Assembly (NCBI GenBank): GCA_914767715.1
Contig: OU612074.1
Coordinates: forward strand, 19,084,062 to 19,148,061
Origin: Membranipora membranacea
Lineage: Eukaryota; Bryozoa; Gymnolaemata; Cheilostomatida; Membraniporidae
DNA: 64,000 nt
Direction: 5' to 3'
Positions within the stretch are counted from its first letter, which is position 1, and every line of letters begins with the position of its first letter. The notes beneath the pieces were generated by a model. The model made no database searches, had not been told where the DNA came from, and saw only the letters and a list, made by a program, of their open reading frames with translations. A program made the position numbers and the translations under genes. This document shows positions 50,683 to 63,250 of the stretch, in pieces.

Positions 50683-53600
50683 TCAACTGTTGCATTGTTC
50701 CACTTTAGAAGATGTGGTGTGTTTCTTGTTCCTCATATATACAGCTACCGGTAACATCACAAAAGCACCGAATAACCCACAAACACCTGAGAATATGAGC
50801 CCATAATAAGCTTCAGTTGACTCAGCTATCAAACCTACAATAAGAAAAAGTCACAAGGTCATCCGGAGGTGCAGTCTGGGGTTGCAATTGAAAGGTTGTG
50901 CTGATAGCCAATATCTTAGCTATGATTGGCTGCCGAATGGGAGGTGCAGAAGTGACAGACATAAGCGACCCACCGTGTATTAATTTATTGCGAACAGTTT
51001 CAAAGCTTTTCAGACCAGTGAGATTTTATTGAACAACGCAAAATGCTTAGACATTGAAATCCCATTTGTGTTGAAAGTGACACCACTCATGAGGGATTTC
51101 TCAACTTAAAATTCTTTTTGACAAACTTACTGCTTAGCGGGGCACCTGCCATATTACCGATACCTCCAGCTGTCAGATGGATACCTATAAGAAGGGCCAG
51201 CTGATCTACAGGACAGAATTCACAGATTGTACTGAGAAAGTTGGCTGTCTGAGCTCCCTGGCCAAGGCCCCATAGAGCTGCCAATGAGTAGTACATCATC
51301 TGCAATAAATACAATTAATTATCGGAGTTGTCCTCTTCTTTGTAAGGGGTACGTAAATCATACTACAACTGTGATCACTTGCTAAACCCAGGGAAGGTGG
51401 ATGCGGGAGGGTGTCCCACCCTCCCTGCTCAACCTGCTATCGAAATTATTTACTGCTCACAGTCACTGCACCCACTGGAGGACAAGAAGGTATATCCTTA
51501 CTACGGATAATTGATTGAAGCTAAGATTAAAACTATAGTTACAAAAAAAAGATACAAATCATAACTATTTTCTGACCATTGAACAATAGTTGTCCCGATC
51601 CTAAACCTGAAATCTCGAGACTCTTTAGCCGTATTTTTGTAGTGTTGTGTGTGTCATGTAATTACCAAGCTGTTGGAGAAGGACATTGCTATAGTAGCAC
51701 TGGAATATATAGTTATAGATAGTATGTGTAGATTTAGTCTGTTGAAGGTCAATCTACTACCAATCATCACAGCTATACACCCTGCCATGTTCCCTATGCC
51801 TGCAAGATGAGAAATATTATAAAATGGCTATAGTTAAAATCATCAGATATCCAGAGCAATAAAGGTCTCATAGTTTCTTGGGTTGATTTCAGCATTAAAA
51901 CTTGAGTTGGCGTTACATTCATATTCAGATATTATGAAGAATTAAAATTTGCTCACTAATGACCACAATAAATAGCCTAGTAATCTAAACTAGTTCTGTA
52001 TAATTGTCTCCGGATTCTTATCACTACTGCTGGTGGTGTGATTATGTTGGATGCTGACTCAGGTAAATACATCAGGAGTAATATTGGATGTAGTCTAAGT
52101 GTACAGACAGCTGCATTGTGAGTTAGTTGCATTACATTTATAAACATTTCCACATTTTCAATGAGTGATTGATAATGTAGTGCCACTAACCCACATTGCA
52201 GCTGTCTGACTCCTCACGTTATATTGGATGCTGCTTGTAGACAATACTTTTCTTACCCACACTGGTTGCGGATCGACTCTGTGATACGAGTCTCTCTGCA
52301 CTGTAGTGTTTGGATTAATCCAAATGTGCTTGAGTTCCCAGTTCTCCAGTTCGGATTGGGTGACTTTTCTGTTTGAGAACTCTTGGTTAGACACATTTGG
52401 ATTAATTCAGTCGATACGGTGTAAAGATAAAGGTCTCGAATTGATTGGTGCACATGCGCAAAGTGATGCTTACCTATAACAGTGATGCCGAATGTAGCCT
52501 GCTGACTGGTCAGTCCGACGTTCACTATTACATAATCGTTGATGAGTATAAGGAAGGCGGAGGCAGCACCGTTCCAGAAGAGCGCACTGAGCAGTAGAAC
52601 CCATATCTGTCAGGATAACAAGGAAGATAGGAAGTGAGCTAAATATAAAAGTGTTTACCTTAGAGGAACAGATATTGTCTAGGATTTAGTTTAGCTGAAA
52701 GGCATGAAAAGCCTGAAAGGCCTAGAAAATAGGGGCCTTTGAGCAGTGGCGTATATTAGCACTCACGGCCCACGGATATCCGTGAGTGGCTGAATAGCTC
52801 AGTGTGTAGAGTGTTCGCTTTATAATCACTATTAATAAGATTGTTGTGGGTTCGAATACCAACAAGGTCAGTTTTTTTTCAAATGGGTGCTTTATAACTG
52901 GAGAATTTTTACCGTAATCTTCTACTGCTATTGAGTTGTTTTCTGAAAGTAGCCAACAGCTCAGTGAGCTATTGAAATACCTCTCTGCTTGCACTATTTT
53001 GCTACCGATATGCAAAAATTTCCGTGGTGGGAGGGCGCTTAAGCGCCCCTCCCACACCCTCCCTGCCACGCCTACGGCGTGTGGATCGGGCTGCGCCCGA
53101 TTATTATGCTCATCTCTGATAAGTCAGTGAGTGAAATTTTTTAGAATATACGCCCCTGCCTTTGAGATGAGACTAAGTTTAGCTGGTTTTGAGGTTAATG
53201 TTAGCAGCACCAATTTTCACAAACTAAGGTGATCCTATGTAAAACATAGTGGGTGATCAAAGATACCTTGCTATAATTACCACTATTTCAAGCATGAGCA
53301 AATCGTTAATACTTTTCTCTTCAAATCAAAATCCAGATTGCTAAGAGTTGTGTTCCTTGTGCTCAACAAGATTCATCTTCCATTTAATTCTTTGTCAAAA
53401 AGTCTTGTCTTGACAAAGTCTGACCACGATATAAATACCTTCTTTTGTTTGAGTAGTTGTAAAACATTAGCTGCCAGATTACTTTGATTTTCCTGCTGTG
53501 TTGTAGCAATGTGTGCTATAGACAACATTCCTACGCTAGCAAATAATTCTACTCTGTTATCTGGGACGGTTACATATAAATAATCCTCACCACCAGTGGT

Positions 53601-56600
53601 ATAATCGTTCTATAAAAGAATTCAGACAGTATAAATTAATAAGGGAGTTTAATTTAACAAATTAGTGGTTGATGTCCACACTATGTGTAGGTAAATGATA
53701 CCACGATCTCTCGACGCTGGAATTCAAACAAGAAATCAGTAGGACACTATATTCCGGGAACTTTAGGGGGCATTGTGTTGACGCGAAGGTGTTGGACAAT
53801 GAAATGCCACATCATACAATTGAATTAGAAACTGTAACTGTCTGTCGCTCCAGCTTTGATAGCAGATATGCTTAGCACTGGATTACGGCTGTCAGTGGAA
53901 AAGAGTGACACTTATGACTTGGAAATTTGGCTGGCGGGACCAGTATCCTTGGTCTGAAATAACAGGAGTTCTGAACTATACAGTCTGAATTAAGATGATT
54001 ATATTATACTATAGTGTCTGGGACCAAGACTTTTCAATATGACTCACCTTGGCTCTGTCGTATTTTCCCTCCGACTCCTTCTCACTTGTAAGTGTGACTA
54101 GCTCCTCCTCGTTCACATTCAGCTCATTAATCGATCCATCTTCGAGAGATGAGAGCGAAGTAGAGGCATCTGAAGGTATCAATAAAATATCATTGAGAGA
54201 CTAAAAACTCTATCCTCCTTCCAAAATGTGCCGAAGACATTTAAGTCACGTAAGCTTGTGCCCCCGAGCTTTCTTTGTAGAGAGGAGGGGTAGTCTGAGC
54301 CCTCCAGACTCTTGCCCCCAAAGCTGAGTGTTCTAGTTTGAATAACTGCAATAAACTGTGAAAGTGATTGGTGACAATTGATATGTCAGGGGCATTCCAG
54401 CTAGGGATCGTAGAACATATTTCAAATACTGATAGATAGTTTTTGAACTTTGCCTAAGTGCTTTTGATTGAGGGGCAACTTCTACACACCCCTGCGGAAA
54501 TGCCTAACTACTCACTCATTGTGTCAAAGAAGGATAAATCAGCCGGTAAATCATTGAAATAGGCTTGAAAAAAAAACAATCAGGACTACAAGTGTTTGGT
54601 AGCATGATGAATGGTAGTTTGTTTTCATTCTGCTAAGACAGCAACAATATCCTTGTATGCTAAGACGTAAAATTCTAACCTGATGATTCAGGGGAGACAA
54701 CTGAAGAGTTCTCAGATTTTGGTTCATAGTACATCAAACCAGCGAGCAAATGAACACAGTGTAGAGAAGAGAATAGTCCCATAGCTCTACCGTAGCCCTG
54801 TGTTTCGAGTAGATACTGTAGAAGGAGGGGTAGGGCAGACATGCCCACATAGAATCCCAGAGCAACTAGAGCAAAGGCTAGGTGACGGTACTTCTCAAAG
54901 TAAAGCGGTAGGATCGTCGCTGTGGCAGTGTAGGCGCATATCATTCCAAATGCTGCAAAAGAGATAAAGGATTGTAGGTCAGTATTTAGAGCAATATAAT
55001 TGATAATATAGCAAGGTATGGTAAAAGTGACGGCAAATTCTGTTCCTGTTGAAAGGCATATCGAACACAACAAACTCAAATTTTTTTTTATTACAACCGT
55101 TGAGTTCCCAAAGCTGTTATGACTCAATACTCAGGCAGAAATTGAAAGCTGTTTAGGATCGATTGCAATGGTTTTGATCCAGTTTGCATTATTGTGATAT
55201 ATATTAGTGTTAAGTTGACTATTAGCCATAGCTCAATGAGTAAGGGGTGGGTCCTTTTTACAAGCGATCCCATCTTTGATTCCCAGCAGATACTGTGTCA
55301 GGAAGTTCATCTGACTACACTCTGCTCTCTGTAGACTCCCTGGAAAATCACATTTTTGGCTTTCTTGCAGGGCATCACAATTCTAAACAAGCATGAGTTT
55401 TCGTAGATTTGACTGGTTGATTGATGCGATTTTTACTTTGCAGATTTTATTTTTACCTGACAGAACACCGTATAGAAGATAGGCATGCCACGGTTCTGTT
55501 GTGAGAGATGACAGAGCCAAAGCTGCCACGACGCATAATCCACCAATAATCTCTGTCAGTCTACAGCCCACTGTCTTAACTAATATAGATGATATCGGAG
55601 CTGTAAAGAACAACAATAATTTGTTTATAGAAAATTGTAATTCCAGAAATAACAGATATTTACCGAGTTGCCTCTCGACCATCGATCTAATAAATGGTGA
55701 CCATATTTTGTTCAATATTTTTGTTGCACATGAAGGTTTTAGTGGGTTATATATATAAATAAAGTTATGCAAATATCTATATATAAGCGTTCAGTTCAGG
55801 CAATGCCGATATTGAGTTCTAAATACCCAAGCGACCTTGATTGATTATCATGGGAATTAATATATACACAAATAAAATGGATAACCTCGTACTAAATTTG
55901 TACCAACGCAAATAATTTACTTAGCACAACTTTTGCAAATACTTCAACTAGTTATTGATGCCTAATATATCAATTATCGGATCAGCTGACTGATCTATAT
56001 CATAACTATTATGATGATGATGATAAACACATTATTTATACTGATAATGCTCTCTTGCATGCAACGGTTTAGAAAAGCGGTTAAATACCACTTGATAAAT
56101 TTGTTTAGAAGATAGAATATTATTACTGATACGTTTTATATTCTGACCATGACTCCCTGGATGTTGAGCCCATTTTATTTTCTCTTGAGCATATTATTGT
56201 CATATCTTGTGTAACATGAATTAAACTAGGATATGATAACTACGACCTTGCCTCAAGACTTGGCATCTCTAGAAGTTCCGATCTACAGACTGGTTGCCAG
56301 TTTTAGGCTTCGTATTACGTAGAAGACGATTCAGGTTGTCAGGTAAAAGGGTGCCATAAAGATTGCCCTTCGTCAATGCTATCTAGATGAGTACGGTATG
56401 TGTGTGAGGAAAAAATCGCCGTTCCGCACATGCGTGAAATAAAAAAAGCAACTAACAGTTATTCATCCTCTTTATTTTATATAACCTCCACCCTTGCTAG
56501 CTAAAATTAGTGCTAGCTTACAATACGTCACGCCAAGCAAGCCCAAATAAACTCGGCTATTATTTACTTCTCTAGGGTAAACAAAAATCTCCACAGATAT

Positions 56601-56823
56601 CTGACTCACCAAATAGAAGCAGCAGCCCGACATGAACGGATCCGATACTCCCACTTTCCTGGACGCTGATGCCGAATAGGTCCTTATGAGCCACAGTAAG
56701 GTTAGACAACATGGCGAAGAGATGTACGGAGTCCGAGAGACATGCCATAATGAGTATTACCCAAGCATAGCCTCGGTCCTTCTCCACTGTGGGGCCTTGT
56801 CTAAGAGTCCTCAGCATCGACAT
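50683..56823 (-). CDS. SLC16-like (monocarboxylate-transporter family) membrane transporter
   Basis: Major-facilitator carrier of the plasma or an internal membrane; the substrate cannot be told from sequence. Exons in transcript order: 56823-56610, 55600-55457, 54952-54680, 54563-54516, 54169-54048, 53609-53439, 52606-52474, 51799-51666, 51299-51131, 50834-50683. All phases agree, 519 aa. The N-terminal DRGYAWVILIMAC corresponds to the SLC16 TM1 signature (acidic residue, G, then aromatic-x-W). TM4-5 has TATATILPLYFEKYRHLAFALVALG, like the SLC16 stretch P-x3-YF-x-KRR-x-LA. About 12 transmembrane segments are visible, six on each side of a hydrophilic acidic loop at about 205-325 (exons 4-6). 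The first exon has a possible acceptor (CTCTAG) ending at 56844, so a 5' UTR exon probably lies upstream. The second in-frame ATG (56817) is an alternative start. Family is likely; subfamily is unknown. Confidence 0.87.
52258..52475. repeat. Dispersed foldback repeat, copy C (longest)
   Basis: ATTAATCCAAATGTGCT and ACACATTTGGATTAAT form inverted arms around CCAGTTCGGATTGGGTGACTT. The left flank, read in reverse complement, matches 664-735; the right part matches 1-110. The repeat runs up to the donor of the transporter exon 52606-52474. Confidence 0.7.
52744..53158. mobile_element. Non-autonomous hAT-like element with perfect 8-bp target duplication
   Basis: 415 bp flanked by CCTTTGAG on both sides (52736-52743, 53159-53166). 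The ends are CAGTGGCGTATATT and, as reverse complement, CAGGGGCGTATATTC. An 8-bp duplication and CAG-GGCG ends are hAT characters. No transposase frame is present. Inside are a hairpin (CACTCACGG...CCGTGAGTG), a tRNA-like segment and GC-rich palindromes (GGGCGCTTAAGCGCCC, CACGCCTACGGCGTG, ATCGGGCTGCGCCCGAT). It lies in a transporter intron. Confidence 0.9.
52786..52868 (+). repeat. tRNA-like segment inside the hAT-like element
   Basis: TAGCTCAGTGTGTAGAG resembles a D-arm/A box and GGGTTCGAATACC a T-arm/B box, about 45 bp apart. The anticodon and T stems pair poorly, so it is not a functional tRNA. It could be a captured SINE head or part of the element. Confidence 0.6.
55218..55290 (+). repeat. 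tRNA-like SINE head
   Basis: TAGCTCAATGAGTAAGG (A-box-like) and TTTGATTCCCAGCAG (B-box-like) occur about 40 bp apart in a transporter intron. Its downstream sequence does not obviously match the other SINE copies. Confidence 0.4.
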
Positions 56824-59282
56824 TGCTGCCTGACTTGATTGATCTAGAGAAGCAAGTATAAGTTTAACTATAACATCCAGCATCTTGGTGTCTAACTTGG
56901 TGTGCCTGGCATATGGCGTGGAAATAATATGGAGGTTCTGAAAAAACGTTGGTTTATATACTTTGACAGGTTCTCAAGAGGTCTTTGTTGAAACCCAACA
57001 AGCCCTGTATGCCCATCATAACCCCGCATTGGCATGACGTCGGCATAAAAATATGATGCGATATCCCCACAATCAACTGAACGTTTTGCAATTACATCTA
57101 TTGTGATGCATGTACCCGGAATATGTCAAAAAAATGAGCTTAAAATACATATAGCTTGATGATAAATTATACTAATTGATAATCCTACCTCTCAGCTGAC
57201 AATCATTATGACAAAAATACTACATAAAATAGTCACATGAGCGCCGCTTATGTGGGTGAGTCACACAAAAAGATAATAGCGTGCCGCCAACTATGAGAAC
57301 AACTAGCTATAGAATGAGACAAATTTAGGCTGAGATGAATGTATGTTAATAATCAATAACAGGAGATCTGAATTTATAAATGCTAACGGTTAACTTTGCT
57401 AAATATAGCCCTAGTAATCAAATCCTCTCGGGTTGCAAAACAAGAACACTACATCCTAACACCAGAGACATCAAATTTATTTTTTAGGAACAGGCAAAAT
57501 TGTTTTGTATTGCATTAGTATTGTACATTTTATGTCGTTATATGGAACAATTGTTTTTCGAGTCAGAGGTACTCGATGCAATTATTTGAATTCTCAAGAG
57601 ATTTGTCAAGAATCAATCATTAATGGTCACCCTTGGGACTAGAGGTCAAAACGTTGCATTGTACGAATCAACGGAATTCAGGAGCACTCGCAATCACAAT
57701 CACAATTGTGACGCTATTCAACCAAACTAGAATATTGAAAAGGTCATGGGAAAACTTGATGTGACAATCAAACCTTCATATTTAAGGTAATGTCAATGAC
57801 CAATCTGAATGATCACATCATGTACCTTTGGAAAGCTACCAGGCTACAACTGAATGTAAATGGCTGAACAAAAACAGTAACTTTCCAATAACATACAGTA
57901 CATTGTAATTTGTCTTTGACAAAATTACAAAAATAAAATATCTATCTATCTATATCTATTCAGAACACTGAAATCTTCCGAGACCATCAATTTCATCAGT
58001 TGACCGTTCACTAGATATTTTGCAGGTTGTTTGGACTTTTGCAATTTGTTTTTGCTTCAGGCCTGTTCTGTTAGATGAAAATGTGGTAATTATAACTAAA
58101 GTTGTAGATAATTTTTACTCACAAGTATTCATTGAGCTACCTTCAGAGGGTTGAAGTTACGAGCAGTGATGCTTTATATCTGGAAAAAATAGACATACAT
58201 AGTAATAACATCAAAATAATTTGTATTTCATTTAGAACGCTGCCAATAGCTTGCACAATTTGTTTATATTGTGCATCCCAGATATTCAATAGCTATGATA
58301 TGCTGACAGTTTGAGAGCTAATAAATATTTAGAATGTATAATATAAACCAAAATAATCCAAGGCATTGTAGCTACATGCGGGGTCGACAAGACAAACCCT
58401 AAACCCTATTCTGGGTGTTGTTTTATAATTCATCTTCGATGTTGCTGAATGAAAAGTTTCAAGTTGACCCTTTTCAGTCTGTTTAATATTCTGCTGATTA
58501 ACCATCAAATAATACGAAAAAGTTGAAAATTCCTAAGCAAAAAAAGTGACCAAAGCCCTGAAGTCAATGGAAAATTCTTTTCCCATAGAATACGGATGTT
58601 CAGTCTTGGTTATTGGGATTCATACATATTCATTCATGTTCATATTTTAAGATACCATATAGAGGAGAAAAATATTCGCAGTAGGAAATGGTCGCCATTT
58701 CCCACACGCCTGTGAAGTTGTAGTATATATGAGTAGATAAGAATGGTCATCCCAACTTACATTATATAAATTTCCACCTTAACTATCAAAAATTTGAGCT
58801 AGTTAACATTAATTTGCCTTAAAAAATTAGTTGAACTTAACTCAAGCTCATATTTACTCCTCTAGGGAAGAATTGAAATGAGGTTCTAATTGTGACTTCT
58901 ATGTGTAAGACAATGAATAATAAACATCACAGAAATCCACCACACCAGGATCTCCATTGACTGTTTGAGATCGTCATAGCAACTAGATGGGGGTCATAAA
59001 CTGGTAAAATACCTATTATTGCGTTTGTTTTTCTGTATTATTTACGCTTTCAGTTCTATTTCCAAGTGTGGTATGCTAATTTTTGTGTGAGAGATGCCTA
59101 TAAATTTTTTTCATCAGCTGTCATTTACCCTATACCAGTTTTCTAAAAATACGATAACAGTGCATTGAGCCTTATTATGTTAATTGTTTTTCCAATTATG
59201 CTCACGTGCAAAAATTTTTTTTTAGGTAATTTATTACATTGGGGCATTAGCCTGAATAATGTGTCACCACATCCAAACGTTT

Positions 59283-59296
59283 GGGGGGGGGGGGGG
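59283..59296 (+). repeat. Poly(G) run of 14
   Basis: Fourteen consecutive G in intergenic sequence. Confidence 0.9.
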
Positions 59297-61319
59297 CTTC
59301 CCTTGAACTACCGCTAAATAGAGCTTGACAGTTTTATATTCTATGGTCAAAGGACTGAGTGACATGGCGTCATGGCAATTGATAGAAGGGAAACACCTGA
59401 TAATGCCATGTAAAGAGGTGCTTCACATGCTATGAATATGGTACATTTGTATAAATTTTTGGAACGGCCCTACGCCAGAGAATCAAATAGAGGTGACTTC
59501 CAGTGACCAGAATACATCTCAGATCCCAATCTTCTTACCAACAACCATTAGAAGACCCGTGAAAATGAAAGTGAAAATTGAAATGTAAATACACTGTAAA
59601 TGAAAAAAAGAAGATGGAGTTTGACCCTTGCCTTTCCCAATCCTTTAATCTTATTTACTACCATGCTCGAAGGCCCTGGATGCATATATAGGCTACTGCA
59701 GTAGAGACAAGTGATTGGAATATCATCGAGATTTGAGATAATTTGAAGGAATCTGGCCCTAGTTTGGATGTTACTGTAAGCCATCCAGAATTTACCTAAA
59801 AAAGTGGTCAGATCTAAGCATAATCCAGGGACTGAGAGCAGTTCCTCGTCTCAATTTGGACTATGGAGACAATTGGAGACAAGCGGTTTAAATATCACTT
59901 TTTCTTCTCACAGATTTTAGACAAAAACTATCAAAGAGCAGCCGTTGAGCAATCGGTCTCCTAATTCTGGAGGTCGTTTGCAAAAGAGCGCTTGTTTTCT
60001 TGCATTTGTGTAACAATTGACGATAAAGGAGCAAACTTTCTCCATCCAAGAATTACAATCAACAATGATATGGTGGTAGACCTTCATGCATAGATATCAG
60101 CATGTAAGATGTAAGCATGTACATCTATAAAATCTATCTTAATTACGATAACCACAATAGTTCAGTCTCAATACCCCTATACCCAATACCCTATATGCAA
60201 TACCCATTAATACATGCAAGGTATTAATCTATTAATTGCAACTCATAACTTTTTTCTTTGATAATTAAAATTTAGTAAGGTACATTGACAAATTGTGACC
60301 CACCTTGCGACGTGACGATGCAGACACAGCTTCACAACCTTGAGTCAAGATTCCCGAGATCAGTTGTTGACCGCCGCTCCCGCTAGTAAATACTTTCTAA
60401 AAAGAGTTTCGCTTGTCATACCTTGTCTGCTTGAATGTTTAATGCAATGTCATCCTTGGTTATGCAACTGGTTATTAGTGTTTGAGATGAGAGGATGAGC
60501 TTAAAAATTAAATAAAAGCCGTGATATAACCTTTTGTATAACCAGCCCGGCTCCTTTTAAGTCCTAGGCGGTGTCGGTATTGTCATCAATGGACAGCTGA
60601 TCACTTAGCAAAATAATCTGATTGTCATCATGCATTGTAAACGTGTATAGGACTATATCGAAGAAAGTATTATCTGTTAGTCTGCTCCTCAATAGGGACA
60701 GGGGTGTAATCTTTCAAAGCTCTGGGAAGAAATTAGATAGAGTATATTAAGATACTTTATATAGATAGAAAGTCTAGCAATAGATTTGGTGTAGGCTACC
60801 AGTAAATGTTCAAACCAACATCAGCGGAATCTTTCAATAATCTGCACCTAAATTCCTTTAAAAAAAATCTGACAGTTTAAAATAAACTTGGATGTTTTTA
60901 TTATAGTTCTAATGTTAGGTGAGCCATGGGGGCCATGGATGTCATAAACAGCTACTTGCCGTGTAAAGTATCATCTGCCTGTAGACTGATCTGCCTAGTC
61001 AACCACGTAAAATCTAAATGTTCATCACCCCTACGCTTAAATGAGCTACTCAGGGGCATATGCTTGATAGAGGTCTTCTTATGACACTGTATCAAAGCTG
61101 TATTAGCCTCCCCCTGCACTGCAGAAGGTTTCAGGTACGACCAAGAGATTACTGCGTTCTCCCACTCGAAACCTACTTCAATACAATACATATAGGTGCT
61201 GTACGATCCACCCTCATCCACATTCAACTGCTTACTGCACTCATATTTAATATTAATACTATAACTATATAGTAACGTCTTATCACACGCCACATCCCAA
61301 AGCATTGGCGGCGAAACAT

Positions 61320-61501
61320 TGTTGCCTAAGTGGCAAGGCCGCAAAATCTGTGCCAGGTTGCTCTACGTTTGCAGGCAAGTCGGAGCACATCTGGAGGCCA
61401 TCCAAACCCCAGTAGTCAGTGGACTGCAGTGGGATTCGAAACCACGACCTTCAACATTTGCATGCTGGAGGAATGGTGCTCTAACCAACTGAGCCACCTC
61501 C
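61320..61501 (-). mobile_element. tRNA-derived SINE
   Basis: On the minus strand the element starts with a tRNA-like head. It has an A box TGGCTCAGTTGG (61496-61485) and a B box GGTTTCGAATCCC (61443-61431) at normal spacing. A core follows (CCAGATGTGCTCCGACTT, GCAAACGTAGAGC) that also occurs at 36335-36440. The open frame across this stretch (60952-61344 minus) has no recognised protein. Confidence 0.8.
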
Positions 61502-62339
61502 TACTCCTAAAAATACCAATTACCAATAGTATATTGCCTATAACCTGGTGAAATAGAAAAAAAAATACCTACAACCAAGATCTGAATTACTTACTTTTGA
61601 AATTTTGTGCAACGTTTATCAATCGAATCAGAGCATATTATTTGTAATCATCTTGATTTGCGCTCAAATTTCAGTTTTGCCTACCTATTTCATATGGATG
61701 CAAATTTGAAAATGGCTAATAACAAACAAAATTACCAAACAGCTAAACAAAAATATGAAAGTTGTATAGTTAGGGGTCTAGCTGGAATAAACTGAGGGGA
61801 TTTTTTCATTGTAATCCACTCCTGCTCGATACTGGGCTTGCAAACACAAATGTGCATGCGCTGCCTAATCTTATAGTGCATTATTAGGGAATGTGTACCC
61901 TTATGCCTCAGGCTAATGAAAGCTATCAAATTATAAGTGCAGTGATTGGCATATTAAAGTCACACATACTTTTACTATCATTCGTTCAATCATCTCTTAT
62001 TGCACTATTGATGATCAGAAAATAGATTTGTATGTCTTATTTCCGACATATAATCCTGGGTAAAGCCTTTTTATATAATTGGTGACATATGTAACTCATT
62101 TAAATCAATTACTCACTCTCGATAGCTAACCTGTGAGTAGTAATCTGAGACTACTCCCCTAGTGTGAGTTATATGTCGCCTGAAGGAGCTCTGACCTTGG
62201 GTCAGCGATACTTCAATCACGCTGCCTGCGTATGAATAAGTAGCAGGAAACAGCAGCTCGAGCCTTTCAGTAAAAACTCAGAAATCATATGGGATATCCC
62301 GCAGTGTATGTCATCGTCATGAGTTGCTCATGTTTGCTA

Positions 62340-62900
62340 GCACTTGATTTTATTCTTGATCAATAGCTATACTGTAGAATAAAATTTAAATATTTATATT
62401 TAATTGCTAATTTTTATATCCCGAATTTCTATACCGACACTAATGCTCATCTCTAATTGTGGCGATGAGCTGTTTTATTTATGTGGGAATATTTGACTCC
62501 CTAGTTATACTGTAGAAGAAAAATAGAAGATTAATGGTTATGGTGTAGCCAATTTTTTACATCCTGTATTCAGAGACCATTGCAAGTTTACATATCAATT
62601 GTTTTGGTGACGCACTGTTTCTATTTAGGTGTTATGGGAATGTTTGACACTTTTTATCTGCGCTTTGGAAGCATAAATGTCAAACATAACATAAACATAC
62701 AAATAAATGGCTAGTTAATTTGTTCGTCATTGTCACACATTGCTGTTGTATGTGTGATTTTTGGTTGATTCATTACACAATAAACGCACACCCGACTCAA
62801 ATTTGCATATCTTTAATTAAAGTGATGAGGTTTTTCTATTTAGGTGCTGATGTTTGACACTGTTTTGCAATTTTGAAGCGAATCTCACACATAAAAATGA
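62340..62900 (+). repeat. Degenerate tandem-like repeats
   Basis: TATTTAGGTG...ATGTTTGACACT occurs at about 62625 and 62838, with a weaker relative at 62470 (TTTATGTGGGAATATTTGACTC). ATACTGTAGAA occurs at about 62370 and 62507. The units are diverged and 140-220 bp apart. Confidence 0.5.
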
Positions 62901-63139
62901 AATCAGCCAGTAATGACACATTGATGATTTTGATACCATTTTATTCTATAATTAATATTTATTATAAAAACAAGAATGCCTATTAGTACTATGAGCCATG
63001 AGTAGTATGTTTGGGTTATGAGTCATTTTGAGCTTCCAGCATCCTCTCTCATGCTGCAATGTTATGTACATATGCATAGCCTAGATTGTAGAGGGGGAAT
63101 CATAGATATATTTTTACAAGTGTTTATTGCCATTTAGTT

Positions 63140-63250
63140 GCAATTAAAGAGGAGGTACGGGTCAGATTCACTTTCTCCCGTCCCTATCCAGGTTGATAGA
63201 TCACCCAATTCCGATTATGTACATGTGCTCCGATTTGGCGCCGAGTATAT
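63140..63250 (+). repeat. Dispersed repeat shared with 3597-3705, copy 2
   Basis: ATTAAAGAGG, GGTCAGATTC, CCCAATTCCGATTATGTACA and TTTGGCGC occur in the same order and spacing as on the minus strand at 3705-3597. Confidence 0.6.

Noticed and set aside
52786-52868. Functional tRNA gene
   Set aside because: A and B boxes are visible but the anticodon and T stems do not pair properly.
60952-61344. 130-codon open frame on the minus strand
   Set aside because: No recognisable protein; it overlaps the end of a SINE and has no partner exons.
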